A stretch of DNA of 64,000 nt from Ctena decussata (GCA_963989385.1 OZ022500.1:15824460-15888459); one strand, 5' to 3'; positions 1 through 13,100 are shown, counted from the stretch's first letter. Numbers and translations: made by a program. The notes: generated by a model from the letters alone, not told the origin.

Positions 1-1038
1 AAATTGGTCACAATTGGCCCGGTGGTTTTTGAGGAGATTGTTTGAAACTGTCAAAATATGAGAGTTCTGGGTCAAAGGTCAAAGAATGACCTTGACCTCT
101 TGTACTCATAATTCTTCATGACCTCATTAAGATGACTGTATATACCAGTTTTTAGGCCAAAGTCTTCAAAACTTATCATGAAATCTCATGTTCTTGCATT
201 TTCCCATATTTGACCATGCCGTAAAAAAGGTCAAGGTCAACACAAGGTCATAATTTGAACAATCTTGATATTACTCAAGTACCCAATGCTACATACCAAG
301 TCTCAAGGCCATCGGTCAACTGATTCTGGAGAAGAAGATTTTTAAATGTTTTTACCATATATGGGCGTGGTGGCCATGTTGGTCATGTGACCTGGACTGT
401 ATCAATAAATTTTTGTTCCCTCAACCCCTGAAGGCTTTATATGAAATTTGGTTTCAATTGGCCCAGTGGCTTTAGAGGAGATTGTTAGAACTTATCAAAA
501 TATGAGAGTTCAGGGTCAAAGGTCAAAGAATGACCTTGACCTCTTGTACTCGTAAATCTTCATGTAGTCATTAAGATGACTGTAAATACCAATTTTTAGC
601 CCAAAATCTTCAACAGTTTCCAAGGTATCTTATGTTGTAGCATCTTGCCATATAAAAGCATATGGAAGCAAATTTGACCTTACCGTAAAAAAGGTCAAGG
701 TCAACCAAAGGTCATAATTTGAACTATCTTGGTAGTAACTGCGTACCCGATGCTACATATCAAGTTTCAAGGCCATCGGCCTATTGGTTCTGGAGAAGAA
801 GATTTTTTCAGGTTTTTAGCATATATGGGCATGGCGGCCATGTTGGTCATGTGACCAGGACCGTTTGAACAACTTTTCATTCCTAAGGTCCCAGGAGGCT
901 CTATATGAAATTTGGTTACAATCCGCCCAGCGGTTTCAGAGGAGAAGTCATTTGAAATTGTTGACGGACGGACGGACGACGGAGCCTTACCATCCTATAA
1001 GCTCCCCCGGAGCCGCTGGCTCAGGTGAGCTAAAAAAA
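1..1038 (+). mobile_element. tandem-repeat element (HINE/pearl-like), 3' part
   Basis: About 2.3 units of a ~444-bp repeat (compare 14 and 458), continuing off the left edge. It ends in a GACGGAC run at 962-980 and a 3' hairpin (agctcccccggagcc / ggctcaggtgagct). Orientation is by analogy with the other elements here. Confidence 0.7.
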
Positions 1039-1180
1039 CGTTTCATCCAAGCTTTCAAGCTATATCATATTGAGACTTCAAAGGGCAAATAGTGTAGATC
1101 CAGATGAGGTGGTCATGAACCACCTCATCTGGATCTATATTGTTTGCACATTCAGCTTTCATTTTTAGCACTTTTAAGAA
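1036..1180. mobile_element. MITE family H, right half, host of the element to its left
   Basis: Contains the family's central palindrome (gatccagatgaggtgg with its inverse) and the outer cacttttaag end. The left half is off-window beyond the inserted element. Confidence 0.6.
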
Positions 1181-2284
1181 AACCATGTCTGCCACAAACA
1201 TTCAGCCCCCTATCATTTCTTTAATTGATACAATCATTTCAAATGTGACAGTTCATTTGCCACATTCATTTGTTTCATTCACAAAACCGCTGGCTAACAG
1301 TGATGCATCTGGTCAGAGCAGTCTGGTATGGAACTACACTGGTCCAGATTACTGTCCAAATATTTAGGGTAGATATGGTTAACAAACATTTTCTTTTTTG
1401 CTGTAGGCTAAAACCCCAGCTCAGTGGGAAGAAACTGAGGGGAAACTGGCTAGATCTCCACCTTGCCAAGGAGGGGCTGGGTTATGACACCATCCAGTAA
1501 ATATAGGCTGGATGCAGCAGAAAGACTTTACAACATGTCACCAGCAAAGACTTGGCTCTTCATGCACATCTGTGTTTTCTGTTCTCTATAGGGATGATAA
1601 ACAAGTGTGCGTACAAACAACAGTTACTATGCTGTAGTTGGACAGAGACAGGCCATTGTTTTACTCTATAAACTGTGATATGGAAATGGGTGCTTAAGGC
1701 ATATGCAAGCAGCCAAGGCTCAGCTCAGACTGGGCAGGTGCCCAGTCTGAGCTGTGCCTTTGCTGCTTGCAGAGCCTTGCCATTTGCACTCACCAAACCC
1801 TAAAAACTCTACATGGTTAAAATAAAGGCTCTTGCTACACTGTGTGGATTCAGATTCATGGTCTTTGTTTGGACTGAGAGTATTAAAATACATATATGGC
1901 AGCTGTGCTGTGCATTAGAGATATATAAAGAAAGATCACTTAAACAGACTTACACCTCTCAATATTTGTTCATTACCAACATTTTTGGCTCATCAAAGTG
2001 GCTGCTTGGATGAATAAGGTGAAAATAAGATTTTTGTGGCTATTTTTACAAAGAGAAACAACTTGTGTACAGAGTTTTGCCTAGAGTTTTTAGGGAGAGT
2101 TTACATTTTCAGGATGTTGAGGAGACGCTTTGGTCCAAATTTTGGGACTTCCCTTGCGGATAAAATCCATGCAAAACAGGGTCTTCTATCTTTTAAAAAA
2201 ACAAAAATAGTTCCTTAAGAGTTGATCCCCTTTGAGAAGGAAATTACAAAATGTACCCATTCACCTTTACCATTTTCCATAAAT
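1181..2284. other. unclassified non-coding sequence
   Basis: No gene seen. The only structure is a palindrome at 1721-1754 (cagctcagactgggc and its inverse around aggt), a core like the CTGATCAG-type MITEs. Confidence 0.5.
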
Positions 2285-2289
2285 ATCTT

Positions 2290-2489
2290 AACCCATAATG
2301 CGCCAAAAAGCAGACGACGTATGCAGAATTTCAAAAAATGTCTTGTTCAAGCGATATCATATTGAGAATTCGAACACTAGAGGGCAAACAGTGTAGATTC
2401 AGATGAGATGGCTCATTATGAGCCACCTCATCTGGATGTACAATGTTTGCCAATTCAACAATTTTAATTTTTAGCGCTTTAAGGGTTAA
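2290..2489. mobile_element. MITE family H, intact
   Basis: Starts taacccataatgcgcc and ends gctttaagggttaa: inverted ends about 15 bp with mismatches. The centre is a palindrome around ggctcattatgagcc flanked by tctgg/ccaga and GTTTGCC. This copy is the uninterrupted reference for the nested copies at 16687-19553 and 39494-40030. Confidence 0.75.
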
Positions 2490-2799
2490 GATAAATTTAT
2501 AGTTCAGCAATGTGTCAAAACACTGAATGAATAAATGGCAAACAATGGCTAACCTTGATCACCCGTGTGTATGGGAAGAATCTGATCAGTGTCTACAGTT
2601 TTCTCATCCATACATAACTTGGCACAATTTGTTCTAACTTAATCATGTTCTGGATTGTTGTATGGTAACAATTTAAACAACTCGGAAGAAACATGAGAAC
2701 AATTTATTCCATGTAAATATACATGTAGATAATTTGTGCAGTAACAGTCCCTGAAAAAATTCCAATAAATATTTGCTGGTAAAATAAAATACACAAACC

Positions 2800-2975
2800 T
2801 GTCTTAAAGGGGTCATTCAAGGGAATACCAAAAATTTGCTGTTAAGACGTGGCCCCTTAATAGAAGTTCATTTGAACTGTAATTTGGTTCAAGAGACCCC
2901 CAAAGAATTGCTAAAGACAAGTGAATCCATTACAGAGTGACCCCCTTAAGAATGTTAAACTGTACATGTACTCAA
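2800..2975. repeat. degenerate GGGGTCA inverted-repeat element
   Basis: Opposed cttaaaggggtcatt and gagtgacccccttaag motifs about 135 bp apart, resembling the element at 11692-11881. Poorly preserved. Confidence 0.4.
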
Positions 2976-3052
2976 TATAATCACTAAAATCAGACACTTT
3001 TAACCTTTCAGTTCCAGAATACAACTCCTCTATCATCTTCATAGAATTAAAG

Positions 3053-3235
3053 TGAATGAGTACCCTTTCAGGGGAAACAACTGCCGTTTTCATTTTCACC
3101 TCCATTCTCAATGGGAGTCGACTCTTAAAGGAAAAATGTTCTTCGACAGGAGCAAATTCTTTCCTTTAAGAGCAGACATTTTGGATGGGCTTCATCCAGG
3201 GAAGCAGACAGGCAGCCATGGTAGTTGTTCCCCTT
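3053..3235. mobile_element. MITE family G copy 1
   Basis: Palindromic core: the right arm ggagcaaattctttccttta is intact and the left arm mutated. Flanks (ttttcacctccattctcaat, catccagggaagca) are shared with the other copies. Confidence 0.65.
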
Positions 3236-3631
3236 TGTAACAATATTATCCAAATGAACCTGAATCGCTTGACAAAATGACAATTCTTTGCTTTATTTAT
3301 TTCATTGCTCATAAACATCTTTATGGGTCCCTATCAAATGAAAGTCATGTGACACTGAAACTAAGAACGAGGTTAAATGCTGAATAGAAACTAAAATTAA
3401 GGAAAATTTGTAGATTTCCAGTTTACAATTTCTCTTTGACAGTATGGCTGCTCAGAACTAGGAACAATTTAGACAGGGTTGTTTAGTCCTGTTATTGCCA
3501 GATACTTGCAAAAACTGAGATTTTTTTGTGGGGGCAGTTCGCTATTTTGCGAATGCAATTAGGGGGACTCTTCTCTGGAGATATATCTGGACGGATGGTG
3601 GATGACTTTTTACATCCTGTTCAATAGTTTT

Positions 3632-4628
3632 TATGCCCCCGAAGGAACTTCGGGTGGCATATTAAAATCGCACCGTCCGTCAGTCCGTCCGTCCGTCCAT
3701 CCGTCCGTAACAAATCGTGTCTCAGCCATAACTTAAAAACTACTGAAGCAAATTTGATGAAACTTCACAGAAAGATAGAGCACATTGAGAAGGTGTGTCG
3801 CGCACAAGAGTTTGGTTCCTACGCCGAAGGTCAAGGTCACAATTGGGTCAAAGGTCAAATCATGTCTTAAATCGTGTCTCAGCTATAACTTATAAACTAC
3901 TGAAGCAAATTTGATGAAACTTCACAGATAGATAGAGCACAATGAGAAGGTGTGTCATGCACAAGAGTTTGGTTCCCACGCCCAAGGTCAAGGTCGCTGT
4001 CGGGGGTTAGAGGTCAAATAGTGTCTCTGCGATTACTTTAAAACTACGTTACTGAATTTCATCAAATTTCACGGAAATACAAAGCATGATGAGAAGGTTT
4101 GTCACGCATACCGGTTATATTTATATTCCCAAATCCTAGGTCAAGGTCACAATCTGGGGTCAGGTTGCAAATCATGTCTCAAGAATTGCTCATAAATATA
4201 CAAAAGCAAATTTCCTTAAACATCACAGAAAGATGAAGCTTAATGAGACGGTAAGACACACACAAGATATAGGCTTTCACACCCAAGTTCAAGGTCACAG
4301 TCTGAGGTCAAAGGTCGTTTCTCCCCAATTACTAAAAAGACTTCTTAAGCATACTGTTCTAAACTTCCTGAAATGGTAATACATAATGAGATGGTATGTC
4401 ACAAACAAAATTTAGGTTCCTGTACCAAAGGTCAGGGTCATAATCAGGGCACATAGGTCAGATTATATCTCCAAACTGACTGGAGGCTGCTGAAGTGAAT
4501 TTCATCAAACTTCACAGAAAGGTAAAGCATGATAAAAAGGCATCTCACTTGCAAGATTTGGGCTGCCTTGCCCAAGTTCAAGGTCACAATCAGGGTCAAA
4601 GGTCAGTTTAAGGGGCCTTCGGGGGCAT
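3632..4628 (-). mobile_element. tandem-repeat element (HINE/pearl-like), minus orientation
   Basis: Bounded by tgcccccgaagg and ccttcgggggca, a perfect 12-bp subterminal inverted repeat. Internal units are about 160 bp (tcacagaaagatagagcac recurs), with GTCCGTCC runs at 3677-3710. On the minus strand the 3' end forms a hairpin (cacccgaag / cttcggggg). Confidence 0.7.
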
Positions 4629-4663
4629 CTGTTACATACTGTAACATTTCTTGTTCATTCATA

Positions 4664-4806
4664 TCATGACAGTGGGGTGATAATGAAAGACTGGGAGCAA
4701 TGAACCCCCTCAACAGTTAAATGGATTTCCACCTCCTGTGGGAATCAAACCTGGGACCACTAACTCAGCTGGCCAGCACTTAATTCATTGAGCTTCTGGG
4801 GTTCCT
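4664..4806 (-). mobile_element. tRNA-derived SINE copy
   Basis: On the minus strand a tRNA-like head (B-box-like ggtttgattcc) is followed by a body shared with 52106-52263 (tgataatgaaag). Confidence 0.5.
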
Positions 4807-4880
4807 GTTATATCTGGACATTTACGAAGATCCACTGGTTTTAAATTAATATGATTGCTTCCACTTCTAGGTAGTAGAAA

Positions 4881-5530
4881 ACAAGAGGGCCAAGATTGAT
4901 TGTTTTGGGTTTAACGGCCCTTTGAGACAGTATTTCAGTCTATATCAGGCGTCTCCCAGAGAGGGAGAAAGAAGAAAGAAATGATAGACGAGGGAAAAAA
5001 TGTCCAAACAACCCCCACCCGTACCTACTGCAAGCACAGTTGGTCCTTACCCTACTTTTATCCAAATCAGTAGGACGCCTCCGCACTGGAAGTTACATGC
5101 AGCAACGTCGCGCCACCCGACCACCCCCAAGAGGGCCAAGAAGAAAATCCATTTAAAAGCACAATAAAGCAAATTACTGTAAAACAAAATCAAGGTCAAC
5201 CATAGGTCATCATTTGAACAATCTTGGTAGTCCTCAAGCACCCAATGATACATACCAGTTTCAAGACCATCCATTAATTTGGTTCTTGAGAAGAAGGTTC
5301 TTTACATATATGGGTGTGGCAGCCATGTTGGTCATGTGACTTGGAACTAAAGAACTATTTTCGTTCCCCCAATTCCAGGAGGCTCTTTATAAAATATGGT
5401 TAAAATTGGCCCAGTGACTTTTGAGATGTTTGAAATTGTTGAAATATGAAAGACCTTCAGGTCAAAGAATGACCTCGACCTCTGCTACTTAAGTATCTTC
5501 ATGCACTCATTTACATGACTATACAGGGAT
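4881..5530 (+). mobile_element. tandem-repeat element fragment interrupted by a SINE
   Basis: The 5' end acaagagggccaag is like the element at 16740. After the SINE it resumes with sequence like 1-1038 (gtcatgtgac, gacctcgacctctg). Its 3' end is missing. Confidence 0.6.
4895..5128 (-). mobile_element. SINE-like insertion with 12-bp TSD
   Basis: Flanked by perfect direct repeats aagagggccaag at 4883-4894 and 5129-5140. On the minus strand it ends in an aatcaat tail. The head is not clearly tRNA-like. Confidence 0.7.
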
Positions 5531-6468
5531 CTTGGAGGATGCTGGATTCGGCGTCCCTACGCGAAACAGCTGGCCAAGATGCCAGTTATTCTCTTCAGAG
5601 GATTCCCATGGATGCAGTATTTCTCGGCTGGTTTTCTTTCAAATCTTCCAAATGTCAGTATTAATAATAAGTGAAGTAGCCATGCGTTTGGTTCACACCT
5701 TTGATAGAACTACTGAGGGACTGTTTATTGGTTCCGAATTAACATGAATAACCAAACTTTATCTTGCAATTTTTTTTATCAATATGAATAATTTGAGTCA
5801 ACACGATATCTTTGTCTTACACCTGCCACCTCACAATGATTGGACTGTCTTCTTTAGAAGTATGGCATCTCAGTGACTAATCCACTAGACCACTACTGGA
5901 TGAGCTTTTGCATTCTGAGCACCTGTCAAGTGCTCAAAATTCAAGTGATGAAAACTGAACTTTTATCTGATTATCTCCAAATGCATTAAAGGTTTGATTT
6001 CAACTGATCTCCACAGATCATGAAAGCCCTTTATACATCATGATGAAGAAATAAGATCTGCCCACATACATGATAGCTAGCATGACAGCCTTGCCCAGCA
6101 CATAAAAAAACTTTAACCTATAACATCCAGAAGGCTGACACTCGGGTGACAAAAATAGCTCTTCCTGAAATTTTGGTGAGCTAACAAAGCTCTCTTTACC
6201 TTAAAAGTTTTGGTGTATACCGAGTTCTAGAATCCTGAGGAAATATAAATGTGCCATCTGTGGTCAGTGTAGAGCTACACCAGGATGGACCCTAGAAAAG
6301 CTTATTACATTCAGGACTTTGACTTGATTTGTAGGTCTGATTCCAGTTCTTTGCTGACTTTAGGCCCAATTACTGTAAACAATAGTGCTCCCATAGTGCA
6401 TGTTTGGATGTCTGACAACTCCAGTGTCTCATCAGGGGTTGTCTTCTATGACTGCTGGCAAACAGTAC
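5531..6468. other. non-coding, with a solitary element 3' end
   Basis: No gene seen. 6150-6178 (atagctcttcctgaa…ggtgagcta) is a detached 3' hairpin of the 34925-type element. 5840-5900 is weakly tRNA/SINE-like. Confidence 0.4.
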
Positions 6469-6469
6469 A

Positions 6470-6645
6470 GACCCTATCAGACTGCTCCTTAAGACAACTG
6501 CCATTTTTATTTTCACCTCCTTTCTCAATGGGAGTCAACTCTTAAAGGGAAGAATTTGCTCCTCTAGGAGCAAATTCTTTCCTTTAAGAGTAGACCTCTT
6601 TTTGGCAGGGTTTCATCCTTCAGCGCCACAACTAGGAAGTCATGA
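6470..6645. mobile_element. MITE family G copy 2
   Basis: Core arms aagaatttgctcc / ggagcaaattctt around tcta. It lies about 200 bp downstream of the DUS1L stop codon, so it may fall just past the mRNA end. Confidence 0.7.
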
Positions 6646-6678
6646 AAGGTATTCAGCTTTCTAAAAATAATGGTAAAC

Positions 6679-6684
6679 TTTATT
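6679..6684 (-). promoter_or_regulatory. candidate polyadenylation signal of DUS1L
   Basis: AATAAA on the minus strand about 175 bp after the stop codon. It is the nearest canonical hexamer I saw downstream of the DUS1L stop. Confidence 0.5.
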
Positions 6685-6858
6685 GTCTCAGTATACCCCT
6701 AACATTTTCATCAATAACCCTGATCAGAATGATATTTAACAGTCAGATCTGGGACTGCAATGCTTACCCAAGGTTTCTGTCCTAACAGTATGTGTAAATA
6801 TTGCAAGTAAAAATTTAACAACTAAAATCATAAAACAAGGCCTAAACCTAACTTTACA

Positions 6859-7160
6859 TCACAAGTTTAAGGACATAGCCTCTTTTTGTATAGACACATC
6901 ATTCGAGTCCCTTCTCTCTTCCAATCTATCATTATTAACTGGTGTTTCACTTAATTTTTCAGTATCATTTTGTTGAACACAACTTTCACTGGTCTTTTTT
7001 CCTGAGTTATCACATTCAGCAGCAATGCCATTTTCTGTCTGCTCATTGTCAACACTATTCACATCTGTAATATTGCTTTCAATAAAGGTAAGGTCTAAAG
7101 CACAGTTTTTATTGTTTTTCTTCTGTAAGCCAGGGTGAGATGTAAACTTGATCCTGTGAC
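6859..7160 (-). CDS. DUS1L: DUS1L last coding exon with stop
   Basis: Residues 439 (split) to 538 and TGA. It starts GHRIKF, completing the Cys finger, followed by about 90 residues rich in N, D, E, S and T with no recognised domain. This tail is probably disordered and lineage-specific. Acceptor atttgtcag at 7161. Confidence 0.88.
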
Positions 7161-10100
7161 CTGACAAATAAAACAAAGAAGAAACATTTTCAAGGGTGAC
7201 AACCTTACAGCAGTGGCATTGTAAGCCATCTGGTGGACATAATAAATGAAGTGAATATTTTGCATTCTTCTCCTCCTTTTTTTTTCTTTTTTTTTTTGAT
7301 ATGGGTTTTTCAAAATTATTTCACTTACATCAAGCTGACCATCAAGCAGAGCAAGCAAAAACAGAAGCTCCAGGTGAAAATCCACCAGGGTTCAAGGTTA
7401 TAAAACTTGAGAATAATCTCAAACTCAAAATACAACACAATGATTGGCTGCTTTCCGAGCATGTGCTTGATAGCAGCCAATCAGTGTGCTTTATTTTGAG
7501 TTTGAGAATGTACTCGAGTTTTATAACCTCTGGACCTGATCTTCCATAACCTGAACTTTGCTTTCTCACATGTGTTCATCTGAGGTGTGGACACACAGTG
7601 GTGAGAGACCTGATGTTTATGAGTCAGTGCACCTTTATAATATGTAACAAGAGCTCCGCTGAGCGGGGTAATATACGCCCGTTGGGGCTTAAAGTTGGAA
7701 AGAAAAACAAGAGATGACATAACTTTTTCAGTAGCTTAAATCTTCAATAATAAGGCAGATATAAAACTACGAAACAAACGAAGCTAATATGAAATTCCAA
7801 GACAAAAATTACAAAGGGGCATTATTCCATCAGAGCTGAAAGTACGGTTATGATTCTTTTTCTCTGCATATCGTCTGATATTTGTACAAACTTTCATGAA
7901 GAAATCTTAAACAATTTTCAAGATATCATGGAGCAGACACAAAGCTAATATGAAATTACTATAATCACAATAACAAAGGTGCATGATTCCCTCAAAACTG
8001 AAAGTAGGGTTATGATTCTTTTTCTCTGCACATTGTCTGATGGTACTTGATATTTATACAAATTTTCATGAAGAAATCTTAAACGGTTTTCGAGATATAA
8101 AGCGGACATGAGGCTGATATGAAATGACTATCTGAAAAATACAAAGGGACCTAATTCCATCAAAATTGAAAATATGGTTACGATTCTTTTTCTCTGTGCA
8201 TCGTCTCATAGTGCTTTATATTTACACAAACTTTCATGAGGAAATCTTAAAAGGTTTTCAAGATATGGAGCGGACTCAAGGTTATATGAAATTACTATAC
8301 GAAAAATTCAAAGGGACATAATTCTGTCAAAACTGAAAGTAGGGTTATGGTTCTTTTTCTCTGCACATCGTCTGATATTGTTTTATTTCTACAAATTTTC
8401 ATGAAAAAATCTTAAACGGTTTTAGAGATATGGAGTGGACACAAAGCTTTTATGAAATTACATTATGAAAAATACAAAGGGTCATAATTCCGTCAAAACT
8501 GAAAGTAGGGTTATGGTTCCTTTTCTCTGCACATCGTCTGATAATGCTTTATATTTGTACAAACTTTCATGAAAAAATCTTCAATGGTTTTAGAGATATG
8601 GAGCGGACACGAAATGTTACCTTTTGACCTTTGACCTCTATGTGTGACCTTGACCTTTGGCGGACATCGTTAAAATATGAGTTTTGCACATCGTCTTGAT
8701 AAGGCAAACATTTGACCCAATTTTCAAAAAAATCTTTCAAGGGGTTAAGGAGATATGGAGCGGACACGAAAAGTTAATGGACGGATGGACGGACAGAGGC
8801 CACGACATAATACGACCCGTCTTGGACGGGCGTATAAAAATTAAACATTTACATTTTTTACACAAAATACTCATGAATAATTTATTTGGCAAATGTAGTA
8901 ACCACTACAAGTATTACAAGTGTATGAGATTCTAATACTCTGTGACAGTCTCCCTCTCCATACTGAATTGTCCGTCCTTGTATTCTCAGGCAAACATGAC
9001 TCCACTGAAATGCGATTTAAGTTCTAATGCACATATGGGCTATCTAAGTTGGGCATCATTTGTCATGGAAGTCTTAAGAAACCTGGGATGCCCTGGCAAA
9101 GGATCAAACTGGAGACCCTTTGCTCTAAAGGCGACCACTCTACCATGTTGCTATAAAAGCCAGCTTGTAATGCAAAGCAGTACAAGTATATGATACACAT
9201 ATTCCCATGTGACACACCTCAAGTCCTTAGAGATTTAGAAATAAAACCAACCTGCCGTGCTAAGCGTATAGGGACCTTACGGTATATGGCCCGCAGAGCT
9301 CCAGATAAAAAGGGGTAACAGGGATAATTCAGAGATAATTTTTCTTATTTCTCATCTAAAACATACAGTGTGACCCCTCATTCTCGGTGAGACGGTTCTA
9401 ATAAGGAGTCACAATGTGTGTTTTAAGGGATAAATAAGGAAAATTATCTCCAAATTATCCCTGTTACCCCTTCTTATCTGGAGCTCTATATGGGTACACT
9501 TCAGGGCAAGCAACTTGACCATTTTCATTTTTGGCTCCCTTCTAAATGAGGTTCAACTCTTAAAGGAAAGAATTTGCTCCCAGAGGAGCCATTTTTTTCA
9601 TTTATGAATAGACCTCATATTGGAAGGCTTTGCTGTCCATGAAAGCAATCAAAATGTCATTGAAGTTTTCTCCGTTGTAAAACAAGGGCTTCGTTAGTGG
9701 CGCATAATTCACCCGTTTTAATGTCATAAAGGAGTTACAGAATGATGAACAAGACTGTTTACAAAAGGATAGATGGGCAGACAATCAGGGGAAACTACTC
9801 TATAATTAATGACGGCAACATTATTTAAATATTTAACACATCAAATACTATTAGTATACCAAAAATCAGCTTCCAAGGGGAAGTGGTTCCTAAGTTGAGT
9901 AATGCAAAAGTCAAACAAGGGCGTAAATTCATAAACTAAATATACTAGCTATACCATTCTTGGTTATAATACATTCCCTTGACAATAAACACATCACCAT
10001 CAAGTTGTGTTAGAATATTCTGAGCGGTTAATTTAAGGAAATTTATGCAAGGGCAGATAATTCAGTAAGTATGCCAGAGTTGTGGTTCTTGCTCAGGATA

Positions 10101-13100
10101 CATTTACCCATTATTATACACATTCCTACAAAGTTTCATTTCTAATATTTCAAAAGGTTAAGGAGATATGGAGTGAATGGAAAATCCTAAAAATACAATT
10201 CAAAGGGAGGTTACTCCAAAATTAAAAAAAGGGGAAGCAACCATTCTTATATGTGACACATCATCCTATGATCATGCACATTGCTTTAAAGTTTCATCAT
10301 GATATTCCAAACAGTTACCGAGTTAAGGGATGCACAAGATAAGTATACACAAAAATAGTCTAATAGAACTAGTAAAAGGGATGTAACTCTGAAATGAAGC
10401 AAGGGAGAGCAACCACTGTTGTGCGCGACACATCGTTGGGCTTTCATACACACTGCTATGAAGTTTGAAGTAGATATCCCAAACAGTTATCTAGTTATGA
10501 TACGCACAAGACCTGCAGGGTAAAAAACAATCAAAGGGGCATAACTTGAAAATTGAGGAAGGAGAAGCAACCCTTCTTACAAGCCACACGTTTTCTCTAC
10601 CTGATACATATGCCTATAAAATTTCATGAAGATATCCCAAATGGTTACTGAGTTATGGCGCGTACAAGAATGTTTACGGATGGACAGACGGACGGACTGG
10701 CACACCTCGGACGGACGGACAGCGCCATGACATAATACATCCGTTTTTTTCCAAAACGGGCGTATAATTAAAAGAAAACATATAGTGTATTATACCCATA
10801 CACCTTTAAAATGCAAGTCTGCTCAGTGATCAAGTCTTTGCTTTCCTCTGAAGCCATATATGACTGGTGCCAACATTAAAGACTCTGACCAGACTGCACA
10901 AGTAGCTCTGCTGCTGTATACAAACCTTCACAATCAACAATCTCCCTGGCTGTCTTCTCTCTGCAACAACCCTTACAGAACATGTAAGTGCACTTTAAAC
11001 CCTGAAAAGGATACAAAAATTATCTCATACTTTTACAAGTCTACTGAAAAACCCCTATATTCAGTGGTAACTTAATTTTGGCACTACTTGTGGTAATGAT
11101 GATATAAAGCTCCAAAAGAACAGTCTGCCAATTTTTAATTACCAATGTAATCAAATAGCTTAACTTAGAACAGGCAAAATTAAGTCATGCCAATATCATT
11201 ATAGGATGGTCTCATAAAACAGCCAAAATTTGATAGCACAGAGGGTAAGAGTTTCAAATTATTCTTTCATCTATAAGTTGTTCTGCTAATTCAAGATATT
11301 AAAATCAGACTTGCTGTGACCAACTTTTCAATATCTTTGACTTGGTTAACATGGTTAAAGGATCTCTGACCGTTGTAATGTAAATCTGCCTATAAAACTG
11401 GTTAAAATGAACAGTAATTTCAGAATTTCCCTTGAAATCTTATATTGCTATATTGCTCTATTTTCTGAGTTTTCAGCACACAGGCTTCCAACTTTCTGGG
11501 AAAAAGCCTGATTTTATAATAAATGTATAGAAAACAGAGTATGCCACCCTGAATGTCAACGTTATGAACCCATCATCAGTGGTTGATAGCATCAGCTGCT
11601 TTAATAATTAAATAGAAACCATTCAACTGCTAAAATTATGCATGTTCTACATTTGAAACCAAATGTTGTAAATCAACATATGCAAGTAAAAGTACAGTCG
11701 AACCTGTCTTAAGGGGTCACTGTATTAAGGGGTCACCTGTCTTTAGCAGCACTTTTCGGAGGTCCCTTAGATCAAAATATAGTGCAAATGAACCTATATT
11801 AAGGGGTCATCTGTCTTAAGCAGCCAAATTTTTGCAAGTCCCATAGGGTGACCCCTTCAGACAGGTCTGACTGTGTCTGTCATTGGTATGAGGTGTGGAT
11901 TACAAAATCTGTCCCTCAGGATCATTGTTCGGCATCACTCAGAAGGCCCTGAATGTTGCACAGTTATGAGAGATTTTTCTATCCACACCTATGAAAGGTA
12001 CTTACCGTATTAATCCTATTAAATGCCCCAGGGGCATTGCATTTTATGAAAGGGGGTGTTATTTAGAGCCTTGAGTGTAGTAAATCAGCCACTGCCAAAT
12101 ACCAATTATAAGCACTGTCAAGGTGAATGGGTATGCCTGCAGAGGAAGCAACTCTACTATTTTTGCCTCCCTTTTCAGTTGGGGGTCAACTCTTAAAGGA
12201 AAGAATTTGCTCCTCTAGGAGCAAATTCTTTCCTTTAAGAGCAAACCCCAAGTCAAAGACCTACCTCATCCAGAGAAGCAAACAGGAATTCATGCCAGTC
12301 AATATAGCATTATTTTTGGAAAAGAGGCAGGGGGCGTTTATATGAGCAGGGGCATTTAGTAGGATTAATACAGTTTAACCTTGCACCTACCCTAGGGTTA
12401 CAGCAGCCATCGTTCTCACATATCTTATATACCACTTTCTGTTTCTTGTCAAAATTCTTGTTTGGATTTCTCAGCCTCTTTTTAACTTTCTTTTTTGACA
12501 TTCCCCTCTCTGCCATCATTTCTTCAATCTCCAGGGGACGCTTCAGTAACTCCCGCTTTGGGCGATTTTTTTCCTCTTCTTCAGAACTAAAATGGAATGA
12601 AATAGTTATTTTCTTCAAATCCAGTTACAGACTCAATTTAACACATATCCTGAGCAACTATACAACCTGTGTGGACTACACAGACCTTTAATGTCAGTAT
12701 AATCATTACCACATATTACAGAAAAGAACATAACTGGAATTTAAGTGTCTAATGTTATGACTGGAATTTAAGTTCCAATGTTATGTGAAAAACTAGGCTC
12801 TACGGACTATACAGACCTTTGACATCACCACATATTATAGAAAAAGTTATGACTGTAATTAAAGTGTCCAATGTTAGGTGAAAGACAGGGCTGTTTCTGC
12901 CAATGAAACACAGCATTATGATGAGCTTTTGAATTAAATTTTTCATGGAATGTCTTCATACCATATTTCCTCTAAAAATTCAGAAAAAATGCCTGAGCAA
13001 AACGTGCAGATGCAGTTCAGGCTGCTCATATAAAGCAATCTGAGCAGAACCTGCAATTTTGTCTGATAATGTTGCAAGACATCACGTTAAAGTTCCAAAA

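Noticed and set aside
7095..7385. 96-codon minus-strand frame overlapping the DUS1L last exon
   Set aside because: Out of frame with the conserved GHRIKF exon and spans its acceptor and a T-rich tract.
9314..9333. taacagggataat resembling a homing-endonuclease (I-SceI-like) site
   Set aside because: The order of blocks does not match the I-SceI site and it is part of a palindromic MITE arm.
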